From Apiospora phragmitis (Eukaryota > Ascomycota > Sordariomycetes > Amphisphaeriales > Apiosporaceae), in NCBI GenBank assembly GCA_038363925.1, contig JAQQWL010000011.1, forward strand, positions 3,100,001 through 3,164,000: a stretch of DNA of 64,000 nt, written 5' to 3'. A program made the position numbers and the translations under genes. The notes under the pieces were generated by a model that saw only the letters and a list, made by a program, of their open reading frames with translations, was not told where the DNA came from and searched no databases. This document shows positions 49,390-60,834 of this stretch, one piece after another (positions within the stretch are counted from its first letter, which is position 1; each line of letters opens with the position of its first letter).

Positions 49390-51091
49390 ATGTACAAGAA
49401 AGTTGCTTTCAGCCTGCTGGCTGCCGTTGCCGCTGTGTCGGCCGCCGACGCCTCGGATGTCCACCAGCTTACCAAGGACACCTTCGACGACTTCGTCAAG
49501 ACCAACGATCTCGTTCTTGCAGAGTGTAAGTGCCCTTGAAAAACAACACACAAACGTCCGCTGCCAACACAATGCTAACTTGCTCATTTGAACAGTCTTC
49601 GCTCCCTGGTGGTAAGCATCACAAGTGGTATGGCTACGGCCACCTTTCAGTATACTAATTTGCAAACAGCGGACACTGCAAGGCTCTTGCCCCCGAGTAC
49701 GAGGAGGCTGCCACCTCCTTGAAGGAGAAGGACATTAAGCTCGCCAAGGTCGACTGCACCGAGGAGTCTGAGCTTTGCCAGAGCTTCGGTGTCGAGGGCT
49801 ACCCCACCCTCAAGGTCTTCCGTGGCAAGGATAACATCACTCCCTACTCTGGCCAGCGCAAGGCGAATGCGTAAGTCATGCCAATCCCCAATGATCTGGC
49901 TCATTTCTGGCATCAGAACTGACTGCGTTTCCCTATAGCATCACATCATACATGATCAAGCAGTCCCTACCCGCCGTTTCTATCCTTAGCTCCGAGACCC
50001 TGGAGGACTTCAAGACCGCCGACAAGGTCGTGCTTGTCGCCTACATCGACGCTTCCGACAAGAGCTCCAACGAGACCTTCACTGCTCTCGCTGAGAAGCT
50101 CCGAGACTCATACCCCTTCGGTGCCAGCAATGATGCCGCTCTGGCCGAGGCCGAGGGTGTCAAGGCCCCCGCCGTTGTTCTGTACAAGCAGTTCGACGAG
50201 GGCAAGGCTACCTTCACTGAGAAGTTTGACGCTGAGGCCATTGAGAGCTTCGCAAAGACCGCCTCTACTCCCTTGATTGGTGAGGTCGGCCCCGAGACTT
50301 ACTCCGGCTACATGTCCGCCGGCCTTCCCCTGGCCTACATCTTCGCCGAGACCTCCGAGGAGCGCAAGGAGCTGGGTGATGCCCTGAAGCCCCTCGCCGA
50401 GACCTACCGCGGCAAGATCAACTTCGCCACCATTGACGCCAAGGCTTTCGGTGCTCACGCCGGTAACCTGAACCTCAAGACGGACAAGTTCCCTTCTTTC
50501 GCCATCCAGGAGACGGTTAAGAACCAGAAGTTCCCCTTTGACCAGGAGAAGGAGATCACCCACGACGCCATCAAGAAGTTTGTTGACGAGTTCAGCTCTG
50601 GTAAGATGGAGCCCAGCATCAAGTCTGAGCCCATCCCCGAGACCCAAGAGGGTGCCGTCACCGTTGTTGTTGCCAAGAACTACAACGACGTCGTCCTCGA
50701 TGACAAGAAGGATGTCCTGATTGAGTTCTACGCCCCGTGGTGCGGTCACTGCAAGGCTCTCGCTCCCAAGTACGAGGACCTTGCGGCTCTGTACGCGGCC
50801 AGTGAGTTCAAGGACAAGGTTGTCATTGCCAAGGTTGATGCCACTGCCAACGACGTGCCCGATGAGATCCAGGGCTTCCCCACCATCAAGCTGTACCCCG
50901 CCGGCGGCAAGAAGGAGCCCGTGACCTACAGCGGCTCCCGCACCGTTGAGGACCTCATCACCTTCGTCAAGGAGAACGGCAAGTACAAGGCCGAGGTTTC
51001 GGAGAAGTCTGCCGAGGAGACCCCCGTGGCTCCTGCTGCCACCGAGTCAACCAGCAGCGAGGCTGCTGAGGAGACGCACGATGAGCTGTAG
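49390..51091 (+). CDS. PDI1: Protein disulfide isomerase
   Basis: Endoplasmic-reticulum thiol oxidoreductase of 501 residues. Exons are 49390-49525, 49596-49611 (a 16-base micro-exon), 49670-49870 and 49939-51091. Domain order a-b-b'-a': signal peptide ([18 protein letters not shown]), first active site [14 protein letters not shown], two redox-inactive thioredoxin folds, second active site [14 protein letters not shown] near residue 390, an acidic Glu/Ala-rich tail and the retrieval signal HDEL. The 16-base exon and its flanking introns split the first CGHC motif after the first Cys codon begins (TG|C), so its splicing is verified by the motif itself. Codon use is strongly biased to C-ending codons, typical of a highly expressed gene. 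Complete and unbroken. Confidence 0.97.
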
Positions 51092-51838
51092 GGAAACTTA
51101 TGAGTTAGCGAGACATCACATTTTATGTTGTACAATTGCACTATGCGGCTCGGCTCGGATGATTTGAGCTGCGGCCACTGGGTTTCTCGGAATGGGGACA
51201 AAACCAAAGACTAGGACAAGCCTAGCATACCTATAGGGTTAATGATTTTATGCGTATTGAGAACATCTATGGAGATTTGCGTGCCGCAGTGATGGTGATT
51301 AAACTCAAATGTTCTCTTGACAATCCGTTATCTTGTAAGTTGTTGCTCTCGACATATGGCGTCAGTTCAACCATTCCTAGCGTAAAGAGCCGTCTGTGGG
51401 CTTGCGGAAAGGACCGCAGCCCGAGTTGAGCAAGATTACCTTCAATAACCTCGCAGCCATAAACTTGAAAGAAATGAATGAGGCTTCCTGCAGGCCAAAA
51501 GGTGTAGATTATTTAGCGAAATATCCAAAATAATACATCTAAAGCAGGAGGTATAATAACATGTACCTACATTCATACATTTAGTAGTACATAGTTGATA
51601 GTGGTGGTTGTTCGCTGGAGGCCACTTTAAAAATAAAGAGCCGCCGCTATTTGCTGGGTAGAAAGGAACCCCCCTGTCGCAGGTTCGGTAATACAGCTCA
51701 CGCTCTTGGAGACAGCTCCTCCAATCGTGCAATTGAGCAATCGATTTGTCGTCACCGGAGTCGAGAAACAACCTCCACTCTTCTCTTCAAAAGCTACCCA
51801 ACCGACAACAACATTGCCAACAGATTGCACATCCCAAC
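51092..51838. other. Intergenic, no gene seen
   Basis: About 0.75 kb: PDI 3' flank and the promoter of the next gene. AT-rich in 51480-51660. Confidence 0.5.
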
Positions 51839-52526
51839 ATGTCTATGCGAGTATTCTCCTCCTGGGCTCGAGGCCTCTCGGCCCTGTCCCCCATGCGCGC
51901 CACTGCTACCCGCAGCTTCTCGGCTTCCACTCGCAGACTTGCCGATGCGACCGTTCTGCCTGCGCGAAAGCCCGTTGGCGCATTCCGTGGAGGGTAAGCC
52001 CTCCCCCAAACCACGCCTGGGCTGCTTGCAGAGCACAATTGCTGACCCGGTCCATTTCCCTTCTACAGTCTCTTCGGGTTCCTCCTGGGCTCGACCCTCG
52101 CCGGCGGCAGCGTCTACACCTACGTCCTGCAAGAATACAAGGCGAGCAACGAGCTGTTGACAGAGGACATCTATGTGCGTTACTGCATCTAAAAAAACAC
52201 ACCCCGGAGATCGATCACTTGTCATGGGGCCCCCAAGAGATCATTGCGATTGCGGGGGGTCTGGGATGGTCTTCGCAAATTGGGGCGGGAAGGTTCCTCT
52301 TCTGCGAAGACTACGACTGGACTTTTCTCTCCTACATTATACCCCCCAGGGGCAAATACATACATACATTCACGCCGCGGGTAACCTAATTTCAGAGGAA
52401 TAGATTTGGCTAATTGGGAGTTTCTCTAATTTGCAACAGGGTCTGCAAGCCGCTTGCCAGCGTTTGAGCAAATATGTTCGGGAGTTGGAGGACAAAATGG
52501 ACGCTGCGGAGCGTAAGAGGAAGTAA
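51839..52526 (+). CDS. Small mitochondrial-type membrane protein, 115 aa
   Basis: Exons 51839-51993, 52069-52174 and 52440-52526, joined by GT-AG introns of 75 and 265 bp. The N-terminus (MSMRVFSSWARGL...MRATATRSFSASTRR) is Arg/Ser-rich with no acids over about 33 residues, a textbook matrix-targeting presequence with an R-S-F-S processing-like site. A Gly-rich hydrophobic helix follows (FGFLLGSTLAGGSVYTYVL), then an amphipathic C-terminal helix likely to coil (LQAACQRLSKYVRELEDKM). I do not recognise the family. A small inner-membrane protein with one span is the natural reading. Intact. Confidence 0.75.
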
Positions 52527-53825
52527 TGGTTAAAGGCATCGTAGGGCTGGGTGTTGGGACATGGGGGACTTTGGAGGACTGAAACGATTTTTTCTGAGTT
52601 CTCGTTGACCTGTCTAACCTTTCGGAAAGCATGGAAGGGAGGAGGGAACAACAGCAACAACAGAGTCGGCATCCTACTTTCAGCGAATCGCAAACTCTTC
52701 GGGTTTTCACTGCTTTCTTTGTTTATTTGTGAGGCAGAGCATCAAGGTTCAAGACTGTACAGCACTGGCATTCAGTTCACTGATTGAGATGTACAATGGT
52801 ATTGTACTCACGCACATAAAACGACTATAACGAGTGAACTGCAGTCTACTATCGGGATATTAGGTACGACATCATGGAGATATACGGCCCTGAGATCGAC
52901 GGTCGGCAGGACCTCCTAAAAGCTTCTCAAGCCTCTTAATATCCAGGCCGGAAGATCACTGCCTGTGGTGAGCAAAGATCCTAGGCTGCCCCATACACTT
53001 CGAATGAGAGTCATTGTTGAAAGGGAACTTGTGTCTCGTCTCGTGACTGGGGCCATCCTCGTCTTTTTCAGCTGATGTGCCCCAGGTCCTTAGAAGATGA
53101 CTGAGTTGAAGGAGGTTAATGTCAATGGTTTCGCTCACTTTCCGGCAGATCAGCCTGAAAGAAGCTGGGGTCCCCAGTAGTTCTTGAGTTGTCCAAGGTT
53201 CCTTTCAGCCTTACTGCGAATTACTGTCTAATGGGAAATATTTCTCGGCCAGTACACTCACTGCTCCTAGTCCTTCATGGGGCTGGTTGGAAGCTCCTAG
53301 AGAAGACTCGGGTTAAGGGTATGTGTGCGCTTGAAAAACAATTGTGTTGGCCTTCTTGTACAATTGTTAAATCACAGCCAAGCGTTTGCTATGTTCTATT
53401 GTTTCCGGATTATGCCTCAGGAAGTCATGAGCGCTGACCGAGAAACGAACAGGATAGATGGATGCGACCCCTGAGTGCTCGAAGGATGTATACAACTTCA
53501 CTCGAGTTTTCCTACCTTTGTAATACCTAGGCTGACACGCCAACAATCAACTGTTACTTAGACAGAAGTGGTTGTTCAGGTGAGAAGTCACGTTGCTTTG
53601 GGTATATAACAGAGCCTCTGGCCCAACCTAACCTCACTTGGTCCCTTTCTCTTCCCCACGACTCATCCCGACAATAGGAGTTGTGCCCTTATACAACTTC
53701 ATTTTACCTGGCCCGCTTTACGCAACAATACATCTCAAATAGCACTGGTTTCTTACTCCCCGCTCACCAAGACTCAGCTTTTGATATTGCCCGTATCTGC
53801 TTTGGAAAGGAATAAGTCCGACGAG
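52527..53825. other. Intergenic, no gene seen
   Basis: About 1.3 kb between two plus-strand genes. No frame with family features; presumably the 3' flank plus the promoter of the RRM gene. Confidence 0.5.
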
Positions 53826-55627
53826 ATGGCACTTCACTATACTGCAGGCCTGTCCGGCAGTAAGAGTGACTATGACATCCCAAAGAACAGTGCCCTTCCT
53901 GGTAATGAATCACCGACTCACCCAGGTCCCGCTCAGGAGTCGACGACACCATCAGCTGGCACAAGTCCTACTGCACCTGGAATGATACCCAAGACTGATG
54001 CCAGCAACTTCAACGACTCCCCAAAACAGTAGCTGATGGTGAATCCAGTGACATGGATGATGACCCGGCCGAGGTTGGACCCCCACGCCCTGCGAAGAAC
54101 AGTGTTGCTGGAAGATGTCACAGGAGTATACCCTCTGGAAGCACTCTGGTCCCGGATGCGGGCCGAGACGATCAATTCCACAACAAAGACCACGATGCTG
54201 AACCGCTCCCGTCCACTGACAGCTCCAACAACCCAAGGATTAATCCGGCCACAGATGTGTTTGTTCCTGGAAAGGACCGGGATGGGCTCGAGGGGCAGCA
54301 GCCGCAGCCGCCGTCCCACGGAGGCGGCCGAAAGCACCACTGCTCCACCGAGTACGCCATCGGCGAGAACCGGCGGATCTACATCGGCAACCTGACGTTC
54401 ACGCTGGACCGTGACAAGATCGCGGAGCTCCTCAAGGAATACGACGTCTACAAGCCCGACTGCTGCTGCATCTACGTGCCCCCGCCCTCGCTCCGCAAGA
54501 ACCCCAAGACCACGCACGAGCACCGCAACCGCGGCTACTGCTTCGTCACCTACCAGGACTCGGACAGCGCCGCCGTCGCCATGGAGAAGCTCGACCACAT
54601 CGAGTGGGAGGGGCGCAAGCTCGTCTGCCGCCGCTGCCTGCCCAAGGGCCTGACGTACAGCCAACACATCGCTCGCGAGAAATTCATCCGGCTAGGCGGC
54701 GCTCTGGGTCTGGCGCCGCAAGAGGGAGGACCAGGTGTACAGGAGTATGACCTACATGACGACCCTGATTCCCCTTATGAAGACAACCGGGCCAGACGCC
54801 CTCGCCACCAGCGCCATCGACATCATCACCAGTCCTCTTCGTCTGAGAGCGCCGATGGAAAGCAACTTCATGAGCGTCGCGAAAGTCCGGGCTACCATCG
54901 CTCGCAGCCCCGCCGCAACCAGAAGAAGTATGATCAACCCAAGAAGCAACCCGCCCGTCAATGCTATGAAAATTATCCTTATTATTATGAAAACCCGCAG
55001 TTCATTCCTGAGCCGCAGCCCATACCGGGGCCCAACATGGTCATACCTGGAGGATACAACCAGATTCCCTATCAGCGTATACCTCCTGGTATTGGCTATT
55101 ATGTGGCACCCCTCAATAATTTCCAGTGGAAGGCTATCGCCGACGGGGATTTTGTGGCTGTAGCTGCGGCTAATGGCCACGACGGTGGCGATGGCGATTT
55201 CGGCGGCAACTACGTTGATGTCTACAAACCGCCCAGCGATTCGGTCAAGGCCGATGGCGGAACGGTCGAGCTGCTGAACCTGGCGCCCGTCTCCGGCGGC
55301 TACCGTAACTTCCAGGCCTCCGTCGTGAAGCTTCTAGAGGGTTTCAAGGTGACCGGCGTCAGCCAGGCCATCTATCAGTACAGTCCCAACCGCCCTCCTT
55401 TCCCCCTAATTCAGCGAAGCGATGGTGCCACTGTCTCCTTTTCCTATTCCTCTTGTTGCCCGGAGTTCGACCACGACTGCCCCCTGTTCTACTGCTACGT
55501 TCAGCTCGGGTCCAAGGAGGAGGCAGAGCGCGCTTCCAGCGAGCTGCCCAAGAAGCAGATTATCCACGGCGGCGAGGTCCGGCAGTTACAGGTGAACAAG
55601 GAGTGGAAGCTACATGGCTCCGATTGA
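53826..55627 (+). CDS. RNA-recognition-motif protein, one frame break near N-terminus
   Basis: About 600 residues, apparently intronless. A disordered N-terminus (MALHYTAGLSGSKSD) leads into a canonical RRM with RNP2 (IYIGNL) and RNP1 (RGYCFVTY) at 54370-54640. A long insertion between the two (VPPPSLRKNPKTTHEH) and a Cys cluster (DCCCIYV, CRRCLPKG) are unusual. Next come an HRHHHQSSSS and Arg-rich linker and a Tyr/Pro-rich segment. A second, divergent RRM-like fold starts at TVELLNLAPV and contains FYCYVQLGSKEEAERAS. At 54019-54022 a CCCC run is one base short, separating NFNDSP from KTVADGESSDMDDD. If the N-terminal part is not translated, MDDDPAEVG at 54053 is an alternative start and the protein is unbroken. 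Role unknown beyond RNA binding. Confidence 0.75.
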
Positions 55628-56421
55628 ACTAGAGAACTACGCCCTTCCTATCTATTGGGTCGGTGGCACATCTTAGGGAACTAGTCAAACGCTGCGAGAA
55701 TGTGTTTGCTTCTTTTGCCGATGGATTGCGGTTTATTGATTGGGTAGGAATGAGCTTTGCTGTCGAAATGACTCGAGTCTAAGCTATGAAACGGCTACTT
55801 GGTTGATTGAGCAGCACGAGAACACTTGGAGTTCCTCCGCGAATTAGGTTCTTCTGGAAGCGGCTGAATAGGGCGGCGGGTTGAGTGAGACTCAAGACAC
55901 ATAGATAGGCTATCAGCAATGACTGAACGAATGGATATGGATTTTTCTTACCGGTTGTCCCTGTGCGATGTTTGTTATAGTCAAACAGCCAACTAACATC
56001 GCGGAGAGCCGCAGCGCAGAGATGCATATGTAGACGGATGGCCACGCAATCAAGATGCGCGTTGGCCTACGAACCAGATATATCATATTGCGAATTGTAG
56101 ATGTCATGCTGTCGACACCAACGTATTGTTGTTGAAGATAGCTATACCTCCTTCCTCATCAGGCGAGTCGACGCGGGCAAGATGACGGTAGCAATTGCGT
56201 AGCCAATCATGGGACCGAAGCCGAAGCCGAGAGGAGCAAAGCATCCGGGGCAGTCAGGAACTTGCCTTTATTTGTCTGTATATGCGACCGCTGCCAAGTG
56301 CCGGTTTCCATACTTGGCGCTGCATCGAGTCAACCTCTACGCAACCTATCTCCCAACACAGCAGCAGCAGACCATTGCAAGTCAATCAACTTCGCCCGCT
56401 AGCGAATTTTTTGTCGGCACC
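55628..56421. other. Intergenic, no gene seen
   Basis: About 0.8 kb. The frame of the next gene is open upstream of its ATG, but that part lacks family similarity and is likely 5' UTR. Confidence 0.5.
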
Positions 56422-57828
56422 ATGGGCGGCGGCGAAGCAATCCCTGGGTTCCCACACCCAAACCCGGTGACGTCCTACTGGCAGTTGCCCCCGCACCGCA
56501 TCGCCGACCACCGGACCACAGCGGAGCTCCCCACTTCCACCACCTGGGACTATGCCATCATCGGCTCCGGCATCACGGGCGCCGCCGTGGCCTACAAGCT
56601 GCTGACGCGCGACCCCACCCTCCAGATCCTGATGCTGGAGGCGCGCACGGCGGCCTCGGCGGCCTCGGGGCGCAACGGGGGCCACGTGCGCGCCGGCTGG
56701 CACCTCAACTTCGCCAAGTACGCCGACGCCTTCGGCGAGGACGCTGCGCTGGCCTTCGAGCGCTTCGAGGGCGCCAACGTCGCCAACATGGCCGCCTTCG
56801 TCCGCGCGCACGGCGTCGACTGCGACTTCCGCGACGTGCAGACCGCCGACGTCTTCACGACGGCCGCGGCCTGGGCTGAGGCCCTGGCCGTCGTGCGCCG
56901 GCGCGAGGAGGTCGAGAGGCGGCGGCCCGGGGCGGGGGGCCCCTTCGTCGCGCGGCGCGTGTGGGAGGGCAAGGCGGCCAAGGACCGCGTCGGGCTCCCG
57001 TCGGCCGTGGGCGTCATCACGTACCCGGCCCACACGCAGAACCCGTACCGGCTCGTGTGTCGAATGCTGGAGCTGGGGCTGGAGAAGGGGCTGAACTTGC
57101 AGACGAACACGATGGCTCTCAAAGTGGCGCCCCTGGAGGGAGACGATGACAAGAACACGGCGAAGTGGGAGGTCGTCACGGACAGGGGCACTGTCAAGTC
57201 CCAGAAAGTCGTCCTGGCGACCAACGCCTATACGAACGCTCTGCACACCAAGCTCAACCAGACAAACTTTCTGGTGTCAGGCCGTAGCCAAGTCAGCGCA
57301 ATCCGCCCCGGATCCAACATGGCGCACCATCCAGTGATGGAGGGTACGAGTGTGGTCCTCGACGATATCGGCAACGGCGACTACTTCTTGGTCCGCGACG
57401 CCAACCTCCCCGGCGCCGGCGACATCCTTTACGGCGGCGGGCGCAGCGTCTCCAAGTCGCTCCACACCGTCGACGACTCGGTCCTCAACGAGGAGGTCGT
57501 GGCGTACCTCCAGCACACCGGCCGCAAGGTGTTCGGCTCCGAAACGTGGGGCGAGGAGGGCGACCCGGTGCGGGACTGGGGCGGCATCACCTGTTACACG
57601 CCGGACACGTTCCCGCTGGTGGGCGAGGACACGACATCGACTCTGCAGCAGCAGAGGGGCCTCTGGATGTCGGTCGGCATGAACGGGCACGGCATGGGCT
57701 TGGCATTCCGCTGCGCCGAGGCGCTGGTCGAGATGATGACGACGGGGGAGGCGCCCGAGTGGCTGCCTGAGCCGTTCAGGCTCGAGCGTGTCTGGAACAA
57801 GGAGCCGGTTCACCTGAGCGGCCTGTAG
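56422..57828 (+). CDS. FAD-dependent amino-acid/sarcosine-type oxidoreductase
   Basis: DAO-family flavoenzyme of 468 residues, single exon. The ATG at 56422 sits in a strong context (CACCATGGG) and is preferred to the upstream in-frame ATG at 56209. The Rossmann FAD motif DYAIIGSGITGAAVAYKLL is at residue about 40, followed by LEARTAASAASGRNGGHVRAG, typical of fungal oxidases of this clade. The second nucleotide-contact region VVLATNAYT is near residue 270. The C-terminal FAD closure reads WMSVGMNGHGMGLAFRCAEALVE. Central part high in GC with Arg-rich loops. Substrate cannot be told from sequence; relatives oxidise secondary or primary amines. No break. Confidence 0.88.
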   Translation: MGGGEAIPGFPHPNPVTSYWQLPPHRIADHRTTAELPTSTTWDYAIIGSGITGAAVAYKLLTRDPTLQILMLEARTAASAASGRNGGHVRAGWHLNFAKYADAFGEDAALAFERFEGANVANMAAFVRAHGVDCDFRDVQTADVFTTAAAWAEALAVVRRREEVERRRPGAGGPFVARRVWEGKAAKDRVGLPSAVGVITYPAHTQNPYRLVCRMLELGLEKGLNLQTNTMALKVAPLEGDDDKNTAKWEVVTDRGTVKSQKVVLATNAYTNALHTKLNQTNFLVSGRSQVSAIRPGSNMAHHPVMEGTSVVLDDIGNGDYFLVRDANLPGAGDILYGGGRSVSKSLHTVDDSVLNEEVVAYLQHTGRKVFGSETWGEEGDPVRDWGGITCYTPDTFPLVGEDTTSTLQQQRGLWMSVGMNGHGMGLAFRCAEALVEMMTTGEAPEWLPEPFRLERVWNKEPVHLSGL

Positions 57829-58548
57829 GCTTGGGTCAGCGTATAACTTCTACTCTACTGGTCAAGTAGGGAAACGTTTCTCCTTCACTTACTTGGACGG
57901 TGCTGTGAATCTCTGCAGGGCGAAGACACAGAGGAGGATGTGGCAAGGAGAAAGAAGCCGGACTACTACACCATGAAAACAACACAAAGATGGAGATCAG
58001 CACCAGGCAGCAGTGACACAGAAGGACTGCGTGAATTGATGGATCACGAAAAGGGGTAAATGTGTATTTGTCTTTATATGTGCCAGCTATCATGCGGAGG
58101 TCAGTTAGGCAGCTAACCCTTAACCCCTCGATCCCTCGCTTAGTCGTCGTCGCCTCTCATTGCCGACAAGGTCTTTGATTGAAGAAATAAATAAACAACC
58201 AACGCCTAAGGGGCGAGTAATTCAGATTGGCTTATACTTTGGCAGTGGGATGGTACCTTCAACTCTTTACCCACAAGAAACTATCCGAGGCAGAATCAAA
58301 GCATCCTCACGATATTTGCACCAAGACTGCATGGTTTTTGTTGTATTCCTGCCCTGAGGATTCCAGAAGCTATTCATTGTCACTTGACAGTGGAAACGTC
58401 TACAAGCTGCCATCCGCTTTCTTTCATCTCCGACACACCCATGCACAACAACACTCCTTGATTTCCTTTAAGTATTTGCGTATGCAGGACCGGTGAAAAC
58501 TCAGTGGACACAAACCACGAGTCACTACTGCCTTAAGATACAACGACA
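57829..58548. other. Intergenic, no gene seen
   Basis: About 0.7 kb between the oxidoreductase and the RING gene. No feature supported. Confidence 0.5.
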
Positions 58549-59729
58549 ATGTCAGACAGCTCACCTACATCAGAGGCACTGCTGCCTGAAGATACGACAA
58601 CAATGACAGATGACTCCCCTACCCAAGAGCATTCTGTGCCCCTCCCCAGAGAGACTTGTCTCATCTGCCACGAGGATTCCTATCTCCCGGAGCTTCTTGC
58701 CTTGGGTTGCTCACACATCTACCATCCCGAATGCATCACCAAATGGTGGGAAATGATCCCCGAGAAGACGTGCCCCTACTGTAAACAGATGACACGCTCC
58801 TACGGGCACGCCTGCGGTCGGCCCGGCGCCTGCACCACGTCTTCCCTCCCGCATGGGACGGCACTCTCCCGGCAGGCCCGCTGTCCGCCTGCCTACCCTG
58901 CAGTGCGTGCAGCCAACTGGAGAAGCTCCTCGACACCGTGCCCGACAGATACGAGCGGCTCATCCGACTCATCGAGGCCATCTGTAACAACCAGGCTTCG
59001 CTGCGCAGCCTCCTCGACCCAACCGATGGGACAGACCGCAGTGACTACGACACGTGGCAGCTGCTGGACCGGCAAGAGAAGGCGGACAAGGGCAAGTTCT
59101 ACTACTGCCGGACAGATCGACCCCGCCCGTCTGCGGCCGCCAGAGCTTCCGTCCGCGAGAGCGGCCATCGGATGACAGTCTACCGGGAGCAAACAGAAAC
59201 GGAAGTAGTCGAGGACGATGGTGGCGCCAAGACGACAACCCCTATCTACCAGCACCACCTAAGACAACGCGCAAGAGTCACGCGGGCCGAGTTGGCCTAC
59301 GCCTGCGACATGGACGACCTCGCCCACCTGGATTTGGTCGTCTTCGGCCGGGGCGGGGCCGCGTACAGGTTGTGGTACGAGATGGAGCTGCGGGGCCTGA
59401 AGCAGCGCAAGGACGAGCTGAGTCGCTACGGAGAGAGGCCGATGCTCGGGGCCCCGACGCTGTACTTTGACTGGCTCTGCGCCTTCGAGCGCCTGTGGTA
59501 CCGCACCCGGGCGATGGACATCCAGTGGGAGATGGCGGCGGCGGCGGAGCAGCAGCCGCAGAAGACGGAGCAGGAGCGAGCGGCAGAGGTGGGGGGGCTC
59601 CGGCAGGAGCTGGACGACCTCATGGTCGAGCATTCCGACAGGGTGGTTTGCCTGGTCCGCGTCCGAGAGTCCATGACTGCTGAGTGGGAGCTGATGAAGC
59701 AGAGGGAAGAGATTCAACAACCCGTGTAA
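58549..59729 (+). CDS. RING-finger protein, one frame break
   Basis: Putative E3 ubiquitin ligase of about 390 residues. The N-terminus is short and acidic. The RING (residues about 35-82) has CLIC, CSH-x2-H-x2-C and CPYC with the right spacing. Just after CPYCK, near 58790, the frame must change by one base (one missing) to continue as LRARLRSARRLHHVF, LPCSACSQLEKLLDTVPDRYERL and onward to TAA at 59729. The downstream part is open for over 300 codons with consistent codon use. It ends in a Glu/Gln-rich helical region predicted to coil (EQERAAEVGGLRQELDDL). The domain layout (RING plus long helical tail) does not match a family I recognise. Upstream frame alone would make a truncated 208-residue product. 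Confidence 0.65.
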
Positions 59730-60153
59730 ACCAGGAGCCTTTTTCAGTACGATCGACCAAGGAATAATTAATGAACGAGTTGAAAACATCAAACTTTCTA
59801 CCGAATATATGTGCTGCTTATTCGCGTGGCCCGTGCAAGGTGGCAGTAATACTAGATCCTATCACGGTCACGGTGCAATTTAAGAGCGAAGGGGGAGCCT
59901 TGGCCTTCTAGAACTGACTTCAGTTTTGCTAGAATAATTACAGAACAAGTATAAGCCTCGAGTGATCATCTCGAAGGCCAGTTATTTATTCGAGAATCAT
60001 GGCTGAACAATGCACAGTACTTCCTAACAGGCGATCCGCCTCTCGATTTGAAGAGTACGAGATGGCCAAGCGAACGTTTCGAGTACAATGCTACGGTGCG
60101 AGGTCGATACCCAGCTGCTTGTGGCCTGGCAGAAGCTTGCTCGTGCTTGCCAA
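59730..60153. other. Intergenic next to retroelement remnant
   Basis: About 0.4 kb. It may contain further decayed retroelement sequence, but no frame is recognisable. Confidence 0.4.
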
Positions 60154-60475
60154 CTACGTTTGCTTACTTGGGTGTGTTGCTGTCGATTGGGACAACTCGT
60201 CCTCTTCTCGTTCGCTCTGGCCATCTGTCTGCGCATGATAGCCCGCCGAGAAGGCCAGCTTTATACCTTGGCGTGCCCAGAACGTGCGCCAGAATTGGCT
60301 CACAAACTTCGGGTCTCTGTCCGAAATAATCTTCTTGGGTACACCCCAATGGGCATTCAGCAATGCCGTAACAATCTGGTCGCACCACGTTTCTGCTGTG
60401 TACGTTGTGTGGCCCGGAATCAACATCTTCAATAGTCGGTCCGTGACTGTTAACAGACTATCGAACTTGCCCCAA
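60154..60475 (-). mobile_element. Ty3/gypsy retrotransposon integrase remnant
   Basis: About 100 codons of an integrase core. VTDRLLKMLIPGHTTYTAETW carries the first catalytic Asp, IISDRDPKFVSQFW the second, and YHAQTDGQSER the Glu. Past that point the frame leaves the family, and neither reverse transcriptase nor LTRs are found around it. A truncated, immobile copy. Confidence 0.85.
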
Positions 60476-60834
60476 CCAGGGACATATCATGCTGTTCCCT
60501 TGGCCTCCTCCAGTGGTTACACAACGGAGTTCCGTGCGATGGGACATTGCGAAGACCAAGTGATAACCTGAGCTGGTACGAGTATAAGCTCCTTTGGTGG
60601 ATCTCGGGCGAGGTGACGAGATACAATTTTCTCTCTTTAAATAATAAGATATACTATATAGGGTATCGAGTACTAATACAAAGCAGTGCGGTAGCAAAAC
60701 GTAAATGCAAAATCAAGTGTGATCATTATCTTCATCCCACCTGTTCATTCGTCCGTCCGCTCCACGGAAAAAGCAATGGCTGTGCGTCAAGTCTCTGGGT
60801 TTCTCTTCTTCTTCTCCATCTAAACAAAACACAA
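60476..60834. other. Short intergenic tract
   Basis: About 360 bp between the integrase remnant and the 3' end of the rhodopsin-domain gene. AT-rich around 60630-60670. Nothing else seen. Confidence 0.4.

Noticed and set aside
56386..57246. 286-codon minus-strand open frame
   Set aside because: Antisense shadow of the FAD oxidoreductase produced by high GC at third positions.
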